This document shows, piece by piece, positions 49,740 through 59,300 of a stretch of 64,000 nucleotides of DNA. A program made the translations under genes and the position numbers. The stretch lies in the NCBI RefSeq assembly GCF_000744455.1, contig NZ_JQLY01000001.1:2014501-2078500 (forward strand), in the 5' to 3' direction. Position 1 is the first letter of the stretch. Each line of letters starts with the position of its first letter. The stretch is from Methanobacterium sp. SMA-27 (lineage in GTDB: Archaea; Methanobacteriota; Methanobacteria; Methanobacteriales; Methanobacteriaceae). The notes beneath the pieces are model-generated. The model saw only the letters and a list, made by a program, of their open reading frames with translations, was not told the DNA's origin and ran no database searches.

Positions 49740-50843
49740 TTGAAGAAGATAAAAGTAGCGATAATCGGTATTGGTAATTGTGCAAGCTCACTAATACAAG
49801 GAATACATTATTATAAAGATAAAAATCCAGAAGAAGCCATTGGATTAATGCACTGGAGCATTGGAGGCTATACTCCTTCAGATATAGAAGTAGTAGCAGC
49901 CTTTGATATTGACAAAAGAAAGGTTGGTAGCGATGTAAGCGATGCAATTTTTGCAAAACCCAACTGTACCCAGGTTTTCTGCAGTGATATCCCTGAGATG
50001 GGTGTTGAAGTTAGAATGGGCCAAGTATTAGATGGTGTTGCACCACATATGGCAGATCACAAAAACGATTACACATTTCTTGTGTCTAATGAAGAAGAAA
50101 ATGATCAAACTGAAATTGTCAAGATATTGAAGGAAAGTGAGACAGATGTTCTTCTGAATTATCTTCCAGTAGGTTCTGAAAAAGCAACTAAGTTTTATGC
50201 CCAATGCGCACTTGATGCTGGAGTGTCATTTATAAACAATATGCCAGTTTTTATTGTAAGCAACCCCGAATGGGCAGCTAAATTTGAAGAAAAAGGAATA
50301 CCAATTGTTGGGGATGATATTAAGGCCCAAATTGGTGCAACTATTACTCACAGGACCCTTGCAAATCTGTTTCGTGAAAGGGGAGTGAAACTTGAGCGTA
50401 CATACCAACTCAATACTGGAGGTAATACCGACTTCCTTAACATGCTAAACCGCAGCAGATTGGATTCAAAGAAAGAATCCAAAACAGAAGCTGTTCAGTC
50501 TGTGCTTGCTGAAAGGCTTGACGATGAGAATATCCATATCGGACCTAGTGATTATGTCACATGGCAAAAAGATAATAAGATATGTTTCTTAAGAATGGAA
50601 GGTAAGACCTTTGGAGATGTTCCAATGAACATTGAGTTGAGGTTAAGCGTTGAAGACTCTCCAAACTCAGCAGGTTGTGTTATTGATGCAATTAGATGCT
50701 GTAAATTGGCACTTGAACGAGGAATTGGCGGACAATTAGAATCTATTTCAGCATACACAATGAAACATCCACCAAAACAATACACAGATGATATTGCAAT
50801 GGAAATGGTTGATGAGTTCATAGCAGGAAAAAGGGAACGGTAA
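49740..50843 (+). CDS. ino1: myo-Inositol-1-phosphate synthase
   Basis: A 367-residue enzyme that converts glucose-6-phosphate to inositol-1-phosphate, used in archaea for archaetidylinositol and related lipids. The NAD motif IGIGNCASSLIQG is near the N-terminus, and the family hallmarks LNTGGNTDFLNML and RLSVEDSPNSAGCVIDAIR are intact. It starts at a TTG with AAGGTG upstream; no ATG is in frame before the NAD motif. The archaeal-type enzyme is shorter than the eukaryotic one, as expected. Confidence 0.93.
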   Translation: MKKIKVAIIGIGNCASSLIQGIHYYKDKNPEEAIGLMHWSIGGYTPSDIEVVAAFDIDKRKVGSDVSDAIFAKPNCTQVFCSDIPEMGVEVRMGQVLDGVAPHMADHKNDYTFLVSNEEENDQTEIVKILKESETDVLLNYLPVGSEKATKFYAQCALDAGVSFINNMPVFIVSNPEWAAKFEEKGIPIVGDDIKAQIGATITHRTLANLFRERGVKLERTYQLNTGGNTDFLNMLNRSRLDSKKESKTEAVQSVLAERLDDENIHIGPSDYVTWQKDNKICFLRMEGKTFGDVPMNIELRLSVEDSPNSAGCVIDAIRCCKLALERGIGGQLESISAYTMKHPPKQYTDDIAMEMVDEFIAGKRER

Positions 50844-50943
50844 TTTTCAAAATTAAAAATTATTTCTAATTTACTTTTTCTAAATTAATTTTTATTTTTT
50901 TAGTGTTGGTAAACTATAGAATGAATAAGATTTATGTGATCAA

Positions 50944-52527
50944 ATGTATTTGTCTAAAACACATCAAAAAAAATTGTTTCTCATTTTACCTGCGATTTCA
51001 ATATTTTTAGTCACATTGATCCCAACGTTAACACATAACTGGCCATTGAGTTGGGATGTCATATATCATGTGTTATATGCAAAAGTTTATAGCCAAAATG
51101 GATTTGTACTTGTTAATCCTCTTTTAAATTCTCCAATAGGTCAAAAAATTGGATATCCTCCTTTATTCCACTTTTTAATTGCTGCCCTAGGCAAATTATT
51201 GAACATTGATTATATGGAAATTGCAAGAGCAATCCAACCTATTATTGCATTTTTCGTTGTCTTATCTGTTACCTACGTTGCAAAGCGATTTTATGGCACA
51301 ATTGCCGGGATTAGTGCGGGTTTTTTAATGGTATCCAGTACTATAATCTACAGAATCATGCTACCTGTACCTGAAAACCTTGCCCTTATATTTTTACCAG
51401 TTGCTGTTTATCTATACTATGCATCTATAAAAGAAAAAAGGATAAAATATGCATTTATATCCGGGATATTACTGGTTTTAATCGCTGCAACACATCAAGC
51501 AGCACTTTTATGTTTAATTTTAATAATAACCACATTCACGGTTGTAGAACTAGTAATATATAAAAATAAGGGTGTTTTAAAAAATTATGGAGCTTTCTTA
51601 CTTTCTCTAATTGTTATACTAGTTATTACTTTGTTAGCAATCATAATTTTCAAACCCGCTTTGATACAGAATTTAATTAACCAAGGGATAACAGCAACAT
51701 TAGGTTTTGGAACCTCGTTGAACTACAATCAACCATTAAGTCTTCTTAAATATCTTCGTAACTTTGGTTTATTACTTACAGTATTTTCTGTGATAGGAGC
51801 CATTATCGCAGTGAAAATGAGACGAAAGAAGGATGTTTACATTTTTGCATGGATAATTATCATGTTATTATTAAGCAAAGCTTACTGGATTGGAATCAAT
51901 GTGATATCAGCACGAGTTCTCATATATATGGTCATTCCTCTTTCAATACTTGGAGGATTTGGTGTGAGCCAAATTTACTACAGACTCAAAGATTATAATA
52001 GATTTTCATCAAAAAGATTTAGATCAGCATTTTTAATATGTGTTTTTTTATTGTCCACGTTATTTGGAGTTTTAAATGCCTCCGATCCAAATATGGGTTC
52101 ATATTTTGCAAAAACAGTATTTGGGTCTGTGCAAATAGCACCTCCTACCTCCTCAGAAACAGATCTATCAAACTGGTTTAAAATAAATGGCGATAAAAAT
52201 AAATCAATATCAATATCAAATCTTTATACTGGTGTTTTCATAGCTGCAGAAACAGGAATGCCAATTAATTATGGATTTGCAAATATTAATAATGAAACTC
52301 CCAAAGCATATTTTGAGAGTAATAATATAGGATACATTGTATATGATAAACGTTTAACACTTCCACCAGATTATAATACTTTAAATAGATACCAAGCCAA
52401 TTCTGAAATGTTTCCATTGTATTATTACAATAAAATACTTTACCAAAATATTGATAAATTAAAACCAAACTTCACACAAGTAGTATACGAAAACAATGAT
52501 TTTATTGTCTGTAAAATAGAAGATTAG
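50944..52527 (+). CDS. GT-C-type membrane glycosyltransferase-like protein
   Basis: A 527-residue integral membrane protein with about ten helices and a final extracellular domain (about residues 400-527). The first outside loop carries WPLSWDVIYHVLYAK, whose Asp followed by His is typical of GT-C transferases that use lipid-linked sugars. Sequence does not identify the sugar or the acceptor. The ATG at 50944 follows GTGATCAA. It sits behind the inositol-phosphate synthase gene, which would fit a role in surface-lipid or glycan biosynthesis, but this is only positional. Confidence 0.62.
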   Translation: MYLSKTHQKKLFLILPAISIFLVTLIPTLTHNWPLSWDVIYHVLYAKVYSQNGFVLVNPLLNSPIGQKIGYPPLFHFLIAALGKLLNIDYMEIARAIQPIIAFFVVLSVTYVAKRFYGTIAGISAGFLMVSSTIIYRIMLPVPENLALIFLPVAVYLYYASIKEKRIKYAFISGILLVLIAATHQAALLCLILIITTFTVVELVIYKNKGVLKNYGAFLLSLIVILVITLLAIIIFKPALIQNLINQGITATLGFGTSLNYNQPLSLLKYLRNFGLLLTVFSVIGAIIAVKMRRKKDVYIFAWIIIMLLLSKAYWIGINVISARVLIYMVIPLSILGGFGVSQIYYRLKDYNRFSSKRFRSAFLICVFLLSTLFGVLNASDPNMGSYFAKTVFGSVQIAPPTSSETDLSNWFKINGDKNKSISISNLYTGVFIAAETGMPINYGFANINNETPKAYFESNNIGYIVYDKRLTLPPDYNTLNRYQANSEMFPLYYYNKILYQNIDKLKPNFTQVVYENNDFIVCKIED

Positions 52528-52708
52528 AATATTTTACTCGTCAATAATCAATATTCAAATTAAAATCTAATATCTAAATTCATTTAATTATTTTTTCATA
52601 TAATTTAAAAAAATTAAAAATTGTATATTGTTCAATTAAAAATGATATCATAATTTTTATTTAAATTTCAATGATATAATTGCGAAATATATAAGGAAGT
52701 TAGGACTA

Positions 52709-52718
52709 TTTATATAAA
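52709..52718 (+). promoter_or_regulatory. TATA box of pycB
   Basis: TTTATATAAA lies about 45 bases before the pycB ATG (52758) and about 30 bases before the GTGAGGG ribosome binding site, giving a leader of roughly 20 bases. Confidence 0.55.
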
Positions 52719-52757
52719 GACATTTGAACTTAATCCAAGCTTACTGTGAGGGTCAAA

Positions 52758-54473
52758 ATGAAAAAGATAAAGATCATTGAAACAGCATTTCGAGATGCAC
52801 ACCAATCTCTCCTTGCCACAAGGATGAGGACAAGGGATATGTTACCTATTGCCGAGAAAATGGACAATGTTGGATTTTTCTCATTGGAGGCATGGGGAGG
52901 TGCTACATTTGATACCTGTATAAGGTACCTAAACGAAGATCCCTGGGAACGCCTAGTAGAAATCAAAGATGTGGTAAAGAAAACTCCATTACAAATGTTA
53001 CTGCGAGGACAGAACCTTGTGGGATATAAACACTACCCAGACGATGTCGTAAGAAATTTTGTTGAGAAATCATATGAAAATGGGATAGATGTTTTTAGAA
53101 TATTTGATGCACTTAACGACATAAGGAATATGGAACTTTCCATTAAAGTAGCAAAAGAACAGGGCGCGCATGTTCAAGGAACTATAAGTTACACAACTAG
53201 CCCAGTACATACATTAGAGAAATATGTAGAATTTGCAAAGGAACTTGAAGCACTTGGATGCGATTCTGTTGTGATAAAGGATATGGCCGGACTTATATCT
53301 CCCCATGATACCTATGAAATTGTAACAACTTTAAAAGAAGAAACTGACCTGCTCATAAACTTACATTGTCATTGTACCAGCGGTATGACACCAATGAGTT
53401 ATTATGCTGCTTGTCAAGCGGGAGTTGACCTCCTTGATACAGCTATATCACCCCTTTCATGGGGAGCATCACAACCTCCTACAGAGAGCATGGTTGCAGC
53501 ACTTGAAGGTACGCCCTACTCAACAGAACTTGATTTAATACTTTTAAGTGAGATTAAAAAATATTTCGAAGGTATAAGAAAGAAATATAGTAGTCTTATA
53601 GATCCAATATCTGAGAAGGTAGACACAGATGTATTGCTCTATCAGATACCAGGAGGAATGCTTTCGAATTTTGTTTCTCAACTCAAAGAACAGAATGCAC
53701 TTGATCGTTACGAAGAAGTACTTGAAGAAGTGCCTAAAGTACGTGCAGAACTAGGATATCCCCCATTAGTAACACCTACCAGCCAAATAGTAGGTATACA
53801 AGCTGTTATGAATGTACTCGGTGGTGAAAGATATAAAAATGTTTCAAAAGAGGTTAAAGATTATATAAAAGGATATTATGGACGACCTCCTGCACCAGTA
53901 AACAGTACCGTTGCAAAAAAAATAATAGGAGATGCCGAGATAATAGATTCTAGACCTGCAGATCTTTTAGAACCAGAACTAGAAAAGTTCCGATCCGAAG
54001 GCGAAAAAATGGGAATAATCAAAAAGGACGAAGACATTCTAACATATGCGCTTTATCCTGCAGTTGCACCCAAATTTCTAAGAGGTGAAGTAATAGAAGA
54101 ACCCCTTGAAAAACCCAAAGAAGTTGAAAGTACCAGTTCTGGTGCGCTTCCAACAGAATATAATGTTGAGGTCGATGGCGAACTTTTCGATGTCAAAGTT
54201 GTTCCAACAGGATATATGGAAATTGAATCTGGTGGTATAAAAGCTCCAAGTGGTCCTGTTGAGGGTGGTGTTACATCTAGCATGCAGGGCATGATACTGA
54301 AGTTGAAGGTTGCACAGGATGATAAAGTGAATGAAGGCGACATAGTTGCTGTTTTAGAAGCCATGAAAATGGAAAATGATATACATGCCCCCAATTCAGG
54401 AGTTGTTCGGGATATATTTATTGAAGAAGGGGATACTGTTAGTACAGGTGAAACCCTGATGATTATTAAGTGA
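52758..54473 (+). CDS. pycB: Pyruvate carboxylase subunit B
   Basis: A 571-residue carboxyltransferase subunit that makes oxaloacetate from pyruvate and carboxybiotin, feeding the reductive TCA pathway. The carboxyltransferase barrel begins KIIETAFRDAHQSLLATRM, and the C-terminal biotin-carrier domain has the biotinylated lysine in EAMKMEND. Methanogens of this group split the enzyme into PycA and PycB; pycA is not in the window. The ATG at 52758 is used because the GTG at 52746 lies in the ribosome binding site. The stop is followed at once by a decayed transposase element. Confidence 0.93.
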   Translation: MKKIKIIETAFRDAHQSLLATRMRTRDMLPIAEKMDNVGFFSLEAWGGATFDTCIRYLNEDPWERLVEIKDVVKKTPLQMLLRGQNLVGYKHYPDDVVRNFVEKSYENGIDVFRIFDALNDIRNMELSIKVAKEQGAHVQGTISYTTSPVHTLEKYVEFAKELEALGCDSVVIKDMAGLISPHDTYEIVTTLKEETDLLINLHCHCTSGMTPMSYYAACQAGVDLLDTAISPLSWGASQPPTESMVAALEGTPYSTELDLILLSEIKKYFEGIRKKYSSLIDPISEKVDTDVLLYQIPGGMLSNFVSQLKEQNALDRYEEVLEEVPKVRAELGYPPLVTPTSQIVGIQAVMNVLGGERYKNVSKEVKDYIKGYYGRPPAPVNSTVAKKIIGDAEIIDSRPADLLEPELEKFRSEGEKMGIIKKDEDILTYALYPAVAPKFLRGEVIEEPLEKPKEVESTSSGALPTEYNVEVDGELFDVKVVPTGYMEIESGGIKAPSGPVEGGVTSSMQGMILKLKVAQDDKVNEGDIVAVLEAMKMENDIHAPNSGVVRDIFIEEGDTVSTGETLMIIK

Positions 54474-54500
54474 ACTACTCCTCCCTTTCGGAAGGGGCTT
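54474..54500. repeat. Right-end hairpin of the TnpB element, possible pycB terminator
   Basis: CCCTT-TCGG-AAGGG (54482-54495) forms a five-base-pair stem with a four-base loop immediately after the pycB stop. It lies at the 3' end of the decayed tnpB gene, where an IS200/IS605 right end and its guide RNA scaffold are expected. Confidence 0.5.
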
Positions 54501-54518
54501 CTTCCTTCATTGAATCAC

Positions 54519-55671
54519 ACTATTGTGGTTTTCTCAGAGAAGCTTTAATTTCCGTAGTTCCTACGGTACTGATGAGATTTTCTTTATCCAGTGCAAAATC
54601 GCGAATATTAACTGCTGCATTCACATCACGATCATGTCTCTTTTCACACTTTGGACAAATCCATTCACGATGATGTAATTTCAAATTACCATTATGGTAT
54701 CCTCAATGGTTGCATATTTTACTTGATGGTTCAAACTGTCCTATTTGGAGTATTGTTTTACCATACCATTCACTTTTATATTTTAATTTATCCATGAAAC
54801 CAGCCCAGCCAACTTCACTTATACTTTGTGAGAGGTTATGGTTTCGTAACATGCCTTTATTTTTAATTTCTCTATTGCTATCGCTTGGTTCTCACATACA
54901 ATAGATTTACTAAGTTTATGCTGAAAATCCTCACTTATGTTTCATATTCGTTCATGAATCTTTGATATTTTGATTCGTTGTTTATCAAGATTATTTGAAC
55001 CTTTTTGTTTATGTGATAACTTTCGTTGTTCACGTTTAAGTTTACGTAGTTCTGTTTTAAGTGGATGTGGATTATCAACCTTAACACCGTTACTAGTGAT
55101 TAAGAAGTGGGTTAATCCCATATCCAATCCTACGGTGGTTTTCTGATTGAATTTTACCTTCTCAGGTAATGATTGTTCATCATCAATTAGAATACTGATA
55201 TAATATTTACCAGTATTTGCCATTGAGATTGTTGCTGTTTGTTGTTTGCCTTTGAATTGTCTATGTAATTTTGTTTTCACCCATCCTATCTTAGGAAGGT
55301 ATATGTATTGTTATCGAAATCAACTTTATAATTCTGTGGTACATTGAATGATAGTGCTCTATTTTTCTTTGATTTAAAATGTGGGAATCCTTTTTTCTCC
55401 CTGAAAAACCTTGTGAATGCATTATCAATGTTAAGTGTAGCTCCTTGTAATGATTGACTGTTAATTTCTTTGAGCCATACTACTTTGTTTGAGTAATGTT
55501 ATTTCTTTGTTAAGAGCGAAACGGGATATTGATTTACCAGTTTCCTTATATGTTCGATTTTTATAGTCTAATCCCCAATTATACACGTATCGACATGCTC
55601 CAAAATGTTTGTTAACCATTTCTTTTTGGTTTTTAGTCGGATACATTCGATATCCTATATGCTCTTAACAT
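54519..55671 (-). pseudogene. Degenerate IS605-type TnpB (OrfB) gene
   Basis: Read on the minus strand this is a nearly full-length (about 384 codons) TnpB broken by several small frameshifts. The ATG at 55671 begins AYR, one extra base then moves to YRMYPTKNQ and the KHFGACRYVYNWGL block; VWLKEINSQSLQGATL follows in a third frame, then an in-frame stop near 55290. The RuvC-I element GLDMGLTHF, a RuvC-II-like AIAIEKL, and the C-terminal zinc finger [18 protein letters not shown] are all recognisable. TnpB is an RNA-guided nuclease; this copy cannot make it. No tnpA lies nearby. Confidence 0.82.
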
Positions 55672-55726
55672 AATATTATTTATTGCTAAATTATTATTAA
55701 TATATTATGGTTGGATTCACCCCACC

Positions 55727-55740
55727 CCTCATAGGTGAGG
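55727..55740. repeat. Left-end hairpin of the TnpB element
   Basis: CCTCA-TAGG-TGAGG makes a five-base-pair hairpin about 56 bases upstream of the tnpB start, in the position of the IS200/IS605 left end. Together with the right-end hairpin it suggests the element's boundaries, roughly 54475-55760, are still present. Confidence 0.5.
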
Positions 55741-55819
55741 TATTCTCCAACATTAGGATAAAAATATCTAATTCTTTTTCTTTGTCGCGATAATTTACAT
55801 TGTTAATGGAAGTGTAGAA

Positions 55820-56195
55820 ATGGCCAAAACCAAGAAAGAAATGTTAGATGACATCCTTACAAGTATATTACAAGTTGGAAAAATCAAGGCTTGTGGCATA
55901 GTCTCCTCTGAAGGCCAAATTATTGATTCAAGAGCGCCATCAGATGTTGATGAAGGGATATTTTCAGCATTATGTCAGCTATATGGGAACTGCAGAAGCA
56001 GCTTCAGGGCAGCTCAAGACAGGTCTTGTAGGGCAAATATCTGTAAAAACTGAAAAAGGAATAATAGTTTTGATACCTGCCGGCTCCAAGGCCATATTTA
56101 CCGCATTAACCGAACTTGATGCCCAATTAGGACTTATATTATCTGAAATTGAATCTAGAGCTCAGCAAGTAAATACAATACTCAACAAATATTAA
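55820..56195 (+). pseudogene. Roadblock/LC7 domain protein, frameshifted
   Basis: Two overlapping frames together give a normal roadblock/LC7 protein of about 124 residues. The first runs [18 protein letters not shown] to GIFSAL; one extra T near 55972 then shifts the frame, after which [28 protein letters not shown] and [13 protein letters not shown] follow. Roadblock proteins in prokaryotes regulate small GTPases such as MglA. As written only a truncated product of 77 residues would form. The shift could be genuine decay, an assembly error, or, less likely, programmed. It lies next to the TnpB element. Confidence 0.72.
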
Positions 56196-56429
56196 ATAAA
56201 GATTTATACTTATTTTTTCTAGCGTTTAACATAAAATGGGCAATATTAACCCTTTTCACGCTTAAACTAATCTATTAATAAATTTTAATAAATTTTAAAC
56301 CGCGTTTAAATACCTTTTTTGAAAAAATAGGTGATGTTACAATATATTAGCAAATCCCCACATTTTATAAATCAATATATGAATATCAACAAATTTTTTT
56401 TAAATTAAGATTTTAAAAGAAAATTTTAA

Positions 56430-57122
56430 TTAATGTCTAGAATAAACGGTTTTATCCTCTACTTCAGCCCTTTCAAATGCCCTTATACGCCTCATACAAG
56501 ATTCACAAACACCACAATGAGATTCAAAACCTTTATAACAGGAATAACTTAAATTTAGTGGCGCCCCTACATCATTTCCCAACTTAACTATGCTTTCTTT
56601 ATCCATATCAATTAGTGGAGCTTTAATTTTTATTTTATCGAACGAACCCACATCTATAACATTATTAAATGCATTTAAAAACTCTTTAGAGTTATCAGGA
56701 AACGTTACTGCTTCCTCATGGTCCCAACCAACAATGATGATACTTGCTCCTTCTGACTCTGCAAATGAATTTGCTATGGATGTGAAGACTATATTACGCC
56801 CTGGAACCCACACACTGTGAGCAGTTTCAATTGAAACATCTTTATCATCCAGATCTTCTCCAGTTGGTTCAGGAATATCTCTGTCCGATGTTAATGCAGA
56901 TTTCCCAAGTTCTGCAAGCCATGGTAAATCTATAACCGTATGTTCTGCACCAATTTCTTTACAAACTGCAAGTGCTGATTTAATTTCCATTTCAGCACTT
57001 TTTTGACCGTAGTTGAATGTTAAAGCATGTATATGATGAGTATCTTTAAATGTAGCAGTAGCAACTGTGGAGTCTAAACCTCCAGAAAGTACTGATATTG
57101 CAATTTTTTTCTTTGATTCCAT
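56430..57122 (-). CDS. queC: 7-cyano-7-deazaguanine synthase
   Basis: A 230-residue QueC that converts 7-carboxy-7-deazaguanine to preQ0, the precursor of archaeosine in tRNA. The ATP-pyrophosphatase loop SGGLDST lies near the N-terminus and the zinc-binding CYKGFESHCGVCESC near the C-terminus. The ATG at 57122 is chosen over a TTG at 57128 because GGTGCT overlaps the latter. Divergence of AT-rich upstream DNA gives no operon partner; larC lies 42 bases upstream on the same strand, so they may be co-transcribed. Confidence 0.92.
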   Translation of the reverse strand: MESKKKIAISVLSGGLDSTVATATFKDTHHIHALTFNYGQKSAEMEIKSALAVCKEIGAEHTVIDLPWLAELGKSALTSDRDIPEPTGEDLDDKDVSIETAHSVWVPGRNIVFTSIANSFAESEGASIIIVGWDHEEAVTFPDNSKEFLNAFNNVIDVGSFDKIKIKAPLIDMDKESIVKLGNDVGAPLNLSYSCYKGFESHCGVCESCMRRIRAFERAEVEDKTVYSRH

Positions 57123-57164
57123 TTTCAAGCACCATTATTTATTAAATTTATTAAGTAAAATGTA

Positions 57165-58364
57165 TCATTTATAAATTTCATTAAATACTTGATTTGCACG
57201 ATCCATAACCTCTTTAAGAGGCATACCTCTTTCATATGATACTTTACGCACATCTTCGTATTCCGGTTTTACACTTATTATATCCTTTCCAATCATTCCA
57301 ACCTTTATCCTAATTTCTACTTCTATTCCATTGATATGAAACTGAACTGGAACAATTTTTCTTGATGCAATATTTCTGTGAACAAAAGGAATAACTCTGA
57401 CTCCAAGAGTACCTGTTTCTCTTATGATCAGTTCCGAAAGCACATCACAATCTACAGGCTTTGCTATAACCCTCAAAAGATATCCTGGCCTATTTTTTTT
57501 GGTTAATGTGGGTATTATACTCACATCCCTTGCTCCTTTGTTCATCAATATATTGAATATATTTCCCATTAACTCTCCTGTTACATTATCAAGGTTGGTT
57601 TCAAGAATAGATACATGATCGCTTTCGAGTTCTGAATTTCCTTCAATAATCCTCAATGTATTGGGTAATGAAAGTTCCATTTTACCTGTACCATAACCCA
57701 CATTCTTATTGATTATCAGGGGATAGAAATTGGTGAATTCATCAACAAAATTCACCAACAGTGCTGCACCCGTTGGTGTTGTGAGCTCAAAATTTACAGG
57801 ACCACCAAATACAGGGACATTTTTCAGGATTTCAAGTGTTGCCGGTGCAGGTACACTTAGAATTCCATGCATAGCTTTAATTCTACCTCCACCAAGTGCA
57901 ACTGGCATCCCATAGACCTTCTCATTCTTCATCCCCAGCTTATTGTAGCAATAAACTGCACCTACCACGTCTGCTACTGCATCAGCAGCCCCCACTTCGT
58001 GGAAATGTACCTCATCTATTGTGGTACCATGAACTTTGGCCTCTGCTTCTGCAAGGGTTTTAAACACGTTTTTTGAAAGTTTCATTGTATCGGATGATAC
58101 TTCAGGATGTTCTATCCCATCTAAAACTTCAATTAAATCCGTATATTTAATTGGTTTTTTATCCTTACATTTCACATTAACAAAGCTTGCTGAAATTCCT
58201 GATTTTGTAACCTTATCAATATCAACATGAATATCACCAAAATGTGATGCATAATATTGCATAACTTCTATTACAACTTCAGAATCTAATCCCAAATCAA
58301 CCAAAGCTCCAATAACCATGTTGCCAGAAATTCCTGAGTTTTGAGGATCTATTATAACAGTCAT
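57165..58364 (-). CDS. larC: Nickel insertion protein LarC
   Basis: A 399-residue LarC family protein, which inserts nickel into the pyridinium bisthiocarboxylate cofactor first known from lactate racemase. The segments [36 protein letters not shown] and [13 protein letters not shown] are typical. In some bacteria larC needs a programmed frameshift; here it is one continuous frame. No larB, larE or racemase gene lies in the window, so the cofactor's user is unknown. Confidence 0.85.
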   Translation of the reverse strand: MTVIIDPQNSGISGNMVIGALVDLGLDSEVVIEVMQYYASHFGDIHVDIDKVTKSGISASFVNVKCKDKKPIKYTDLIEVLDGIEHPEVSSDTMKLSKNVFKTLAEAEAKVHGTTIDEVHFHEVGAADAVADVVGAVYCYNKLGMKNEKVYGMPVALGGGRIKAMHGILSVPAPATLEILKNVPVFGGPVNFELTTPTGAALLVNFVDEFTNFYPLIINKNVGYGTGKMELSLPNTLRIIEGNSELESDHVSILETNLDNVTGELMGNIFNILMNKGARDVSIIPTLTKKNRPGYLLRVIAKPVDCDVLSELIIRETGTLGVRVIPFVHRNIASRKIVPVQFHINGIEVEIRIKVGMIGKDIISVKPEYEDVRKVSYERGMPLKEVMDRANQVFNEIYK

Positions 58365-58438
58365 TGTATCACGATAATATTATTAAAAATTTAATTTATT
58401 TACGTATTATTTGTATCGGGAATGTAAACATTATTCCA

Positions 58439-58897
58439 TTAATCACGTACTCTTTCAATCTCTTCATTCCACAGATCAGGGTTTTTTTGAATAAAATTTT
58501 CAAGAATAATCTTGCACTCATCAAGATCCATGTTAATTACTTCTACACCATTTTCAATCAAATATTCTTCTGAACCTTTCAATGTTTTATTTTCACCCAT
58601 TACTACTCTAGGAATTTTATAAAGAATTATTGTACCAGAACACATTTCACATGGTGATAATGTAGTATATAATGTGCATTTTTTATAATCTACCCCTTTA
58701 AGTCTCCCAGCATTTTCAATACAATCCATTTCAGCATGTAAAATTGTTGAATCATCTTGTAAGAGCTTGTTATGCCCCCTACCTATAATATTCTTGTTTT
58801 CAACAAGAACCGCCCCTATTGGAATTCCACTTTCCTTTAAAGATATTTTCGCCTCTTTTATTGCTTCTTTCATGTATAGGTGATTTTTTTCTTTCAT
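58439..58897 (-). CDS. Cytosine deaminase-like (Fcy1-type) zinc deaminase
   Basis: A 152-residue cytidine/cytosine deaminase-superfamily protein. The zinc site is HAEMD with PCEMCSG, and its flanks (CIENAGRLKG, TLYTTLSPCEMCSG, IPRVVMGEN and a DECKIILENFIQKNP tail) closely follow yeast cytosine deaminase, although that enzyme has HGE. It would convert cytosine to uracil in pyrimidine salvage; guanine or nucleoside deaminase remain alternatives. It is 75 bases upstream of larC on the same strand. Confidence 0.72.
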   Translation of the reverse strand: MKEKNHLYMKEAIKEAKISLKESGIPIGAVLVENKNIIGRGHNKLLQDDSTILHAEMDCIENAGRLKGVDYKKCTLYTTLSPCEMCSGTIILYKIPRVVMGENKTLKGSEEYLIENGVEVINMDLDECKIILENFIQKNPDLWNEEIERVRD

Positions 58898-58992
58898 TTA
58901 ATCCTCTGCAAAATTTTACATAATTAGTTATAAAATAGTTTAAATTAGTAGATATAAAATGAGATCATAAAATTTATAGGAGTGTAGACAAT

Positions 58993-59070
58993 ATGGACTT
59001 AAGATCCTTTGCAGTTTTTATTATAGTGGCTATTGTATTTTTCTACATTGTTAGCTATTTGCTACATTAG
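58993..59070 (+). CDS. Putative micro-membrane peptide (25 residues)
   Basis: A 25-codon open frame, MDLRSFAVFIIVAIVFFYIV and five more residues, almost entirely one hydrophobic helix. GGAGTG lies about ten bases before the ATG. It is similar in style to the small peptide at 16038. The evidence is composition and ribosome binding site only, so it is tentative. Confidence 0.4.
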   Translation: MDLRSFAVFIIVAIVFFYIVSYLLH

Positions 59071-59124
59071 TAAATATAAAATTTGCAAACCCCTAATAAA
59101 ATACTTAAAACATTATTTTTATTA

Positions 59125-59298
59125 TTATAAACATTTTTTAGGAATTTCAACCATATTAAATGTGTAATACCTTTTAAATCCACATTCTCTACAGCAAATC
59201 TTCAAATCATATTCATCTACTTCTATTTCATGAATAGTTGCATCCCCACAATAATTGCACATCGCTGACTTCTCAAGTTTCCATGGTTTTACAACCAT
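59125..59298 (-). CDS. Small zinc-ribbon protein (57 residues)
   Basis: A 57-residue protein with two Cys pairs, MCNYCGD and CCRECGF, spaced as in a zinc ribbon. The layout PW-LEK, C-YC, then C-ECG followed by RYYT matches the C-terminal ribbon of the gene just upstream (59301-59813), so the two are paralogous at this level. The ribosome binding site GGAGTGAT overlaps the stop of that gene. No other domain is present. Confidence 0.7.
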   Translation of the reverse strand: MVVKPWKLEKSAMCNYCGDATIHEIEVDEYDLKICCRECGFKRYYTFNMVEIPKKCL

Positions 59299-59300
59299 GA

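Noticed and set aside
49695..49778. A 27-codon open frame overlapping the inositol-phosphate synthase start
   Set aside because: No ribosome binding site, no recognisable protein, and it overlaps a well-supported gene.
54470..54904. Plus-strand open frames after pycB
   Set aside because: They lie antisense to recognisable TnpB motifs on the minus strand and have no ribosome binding site.
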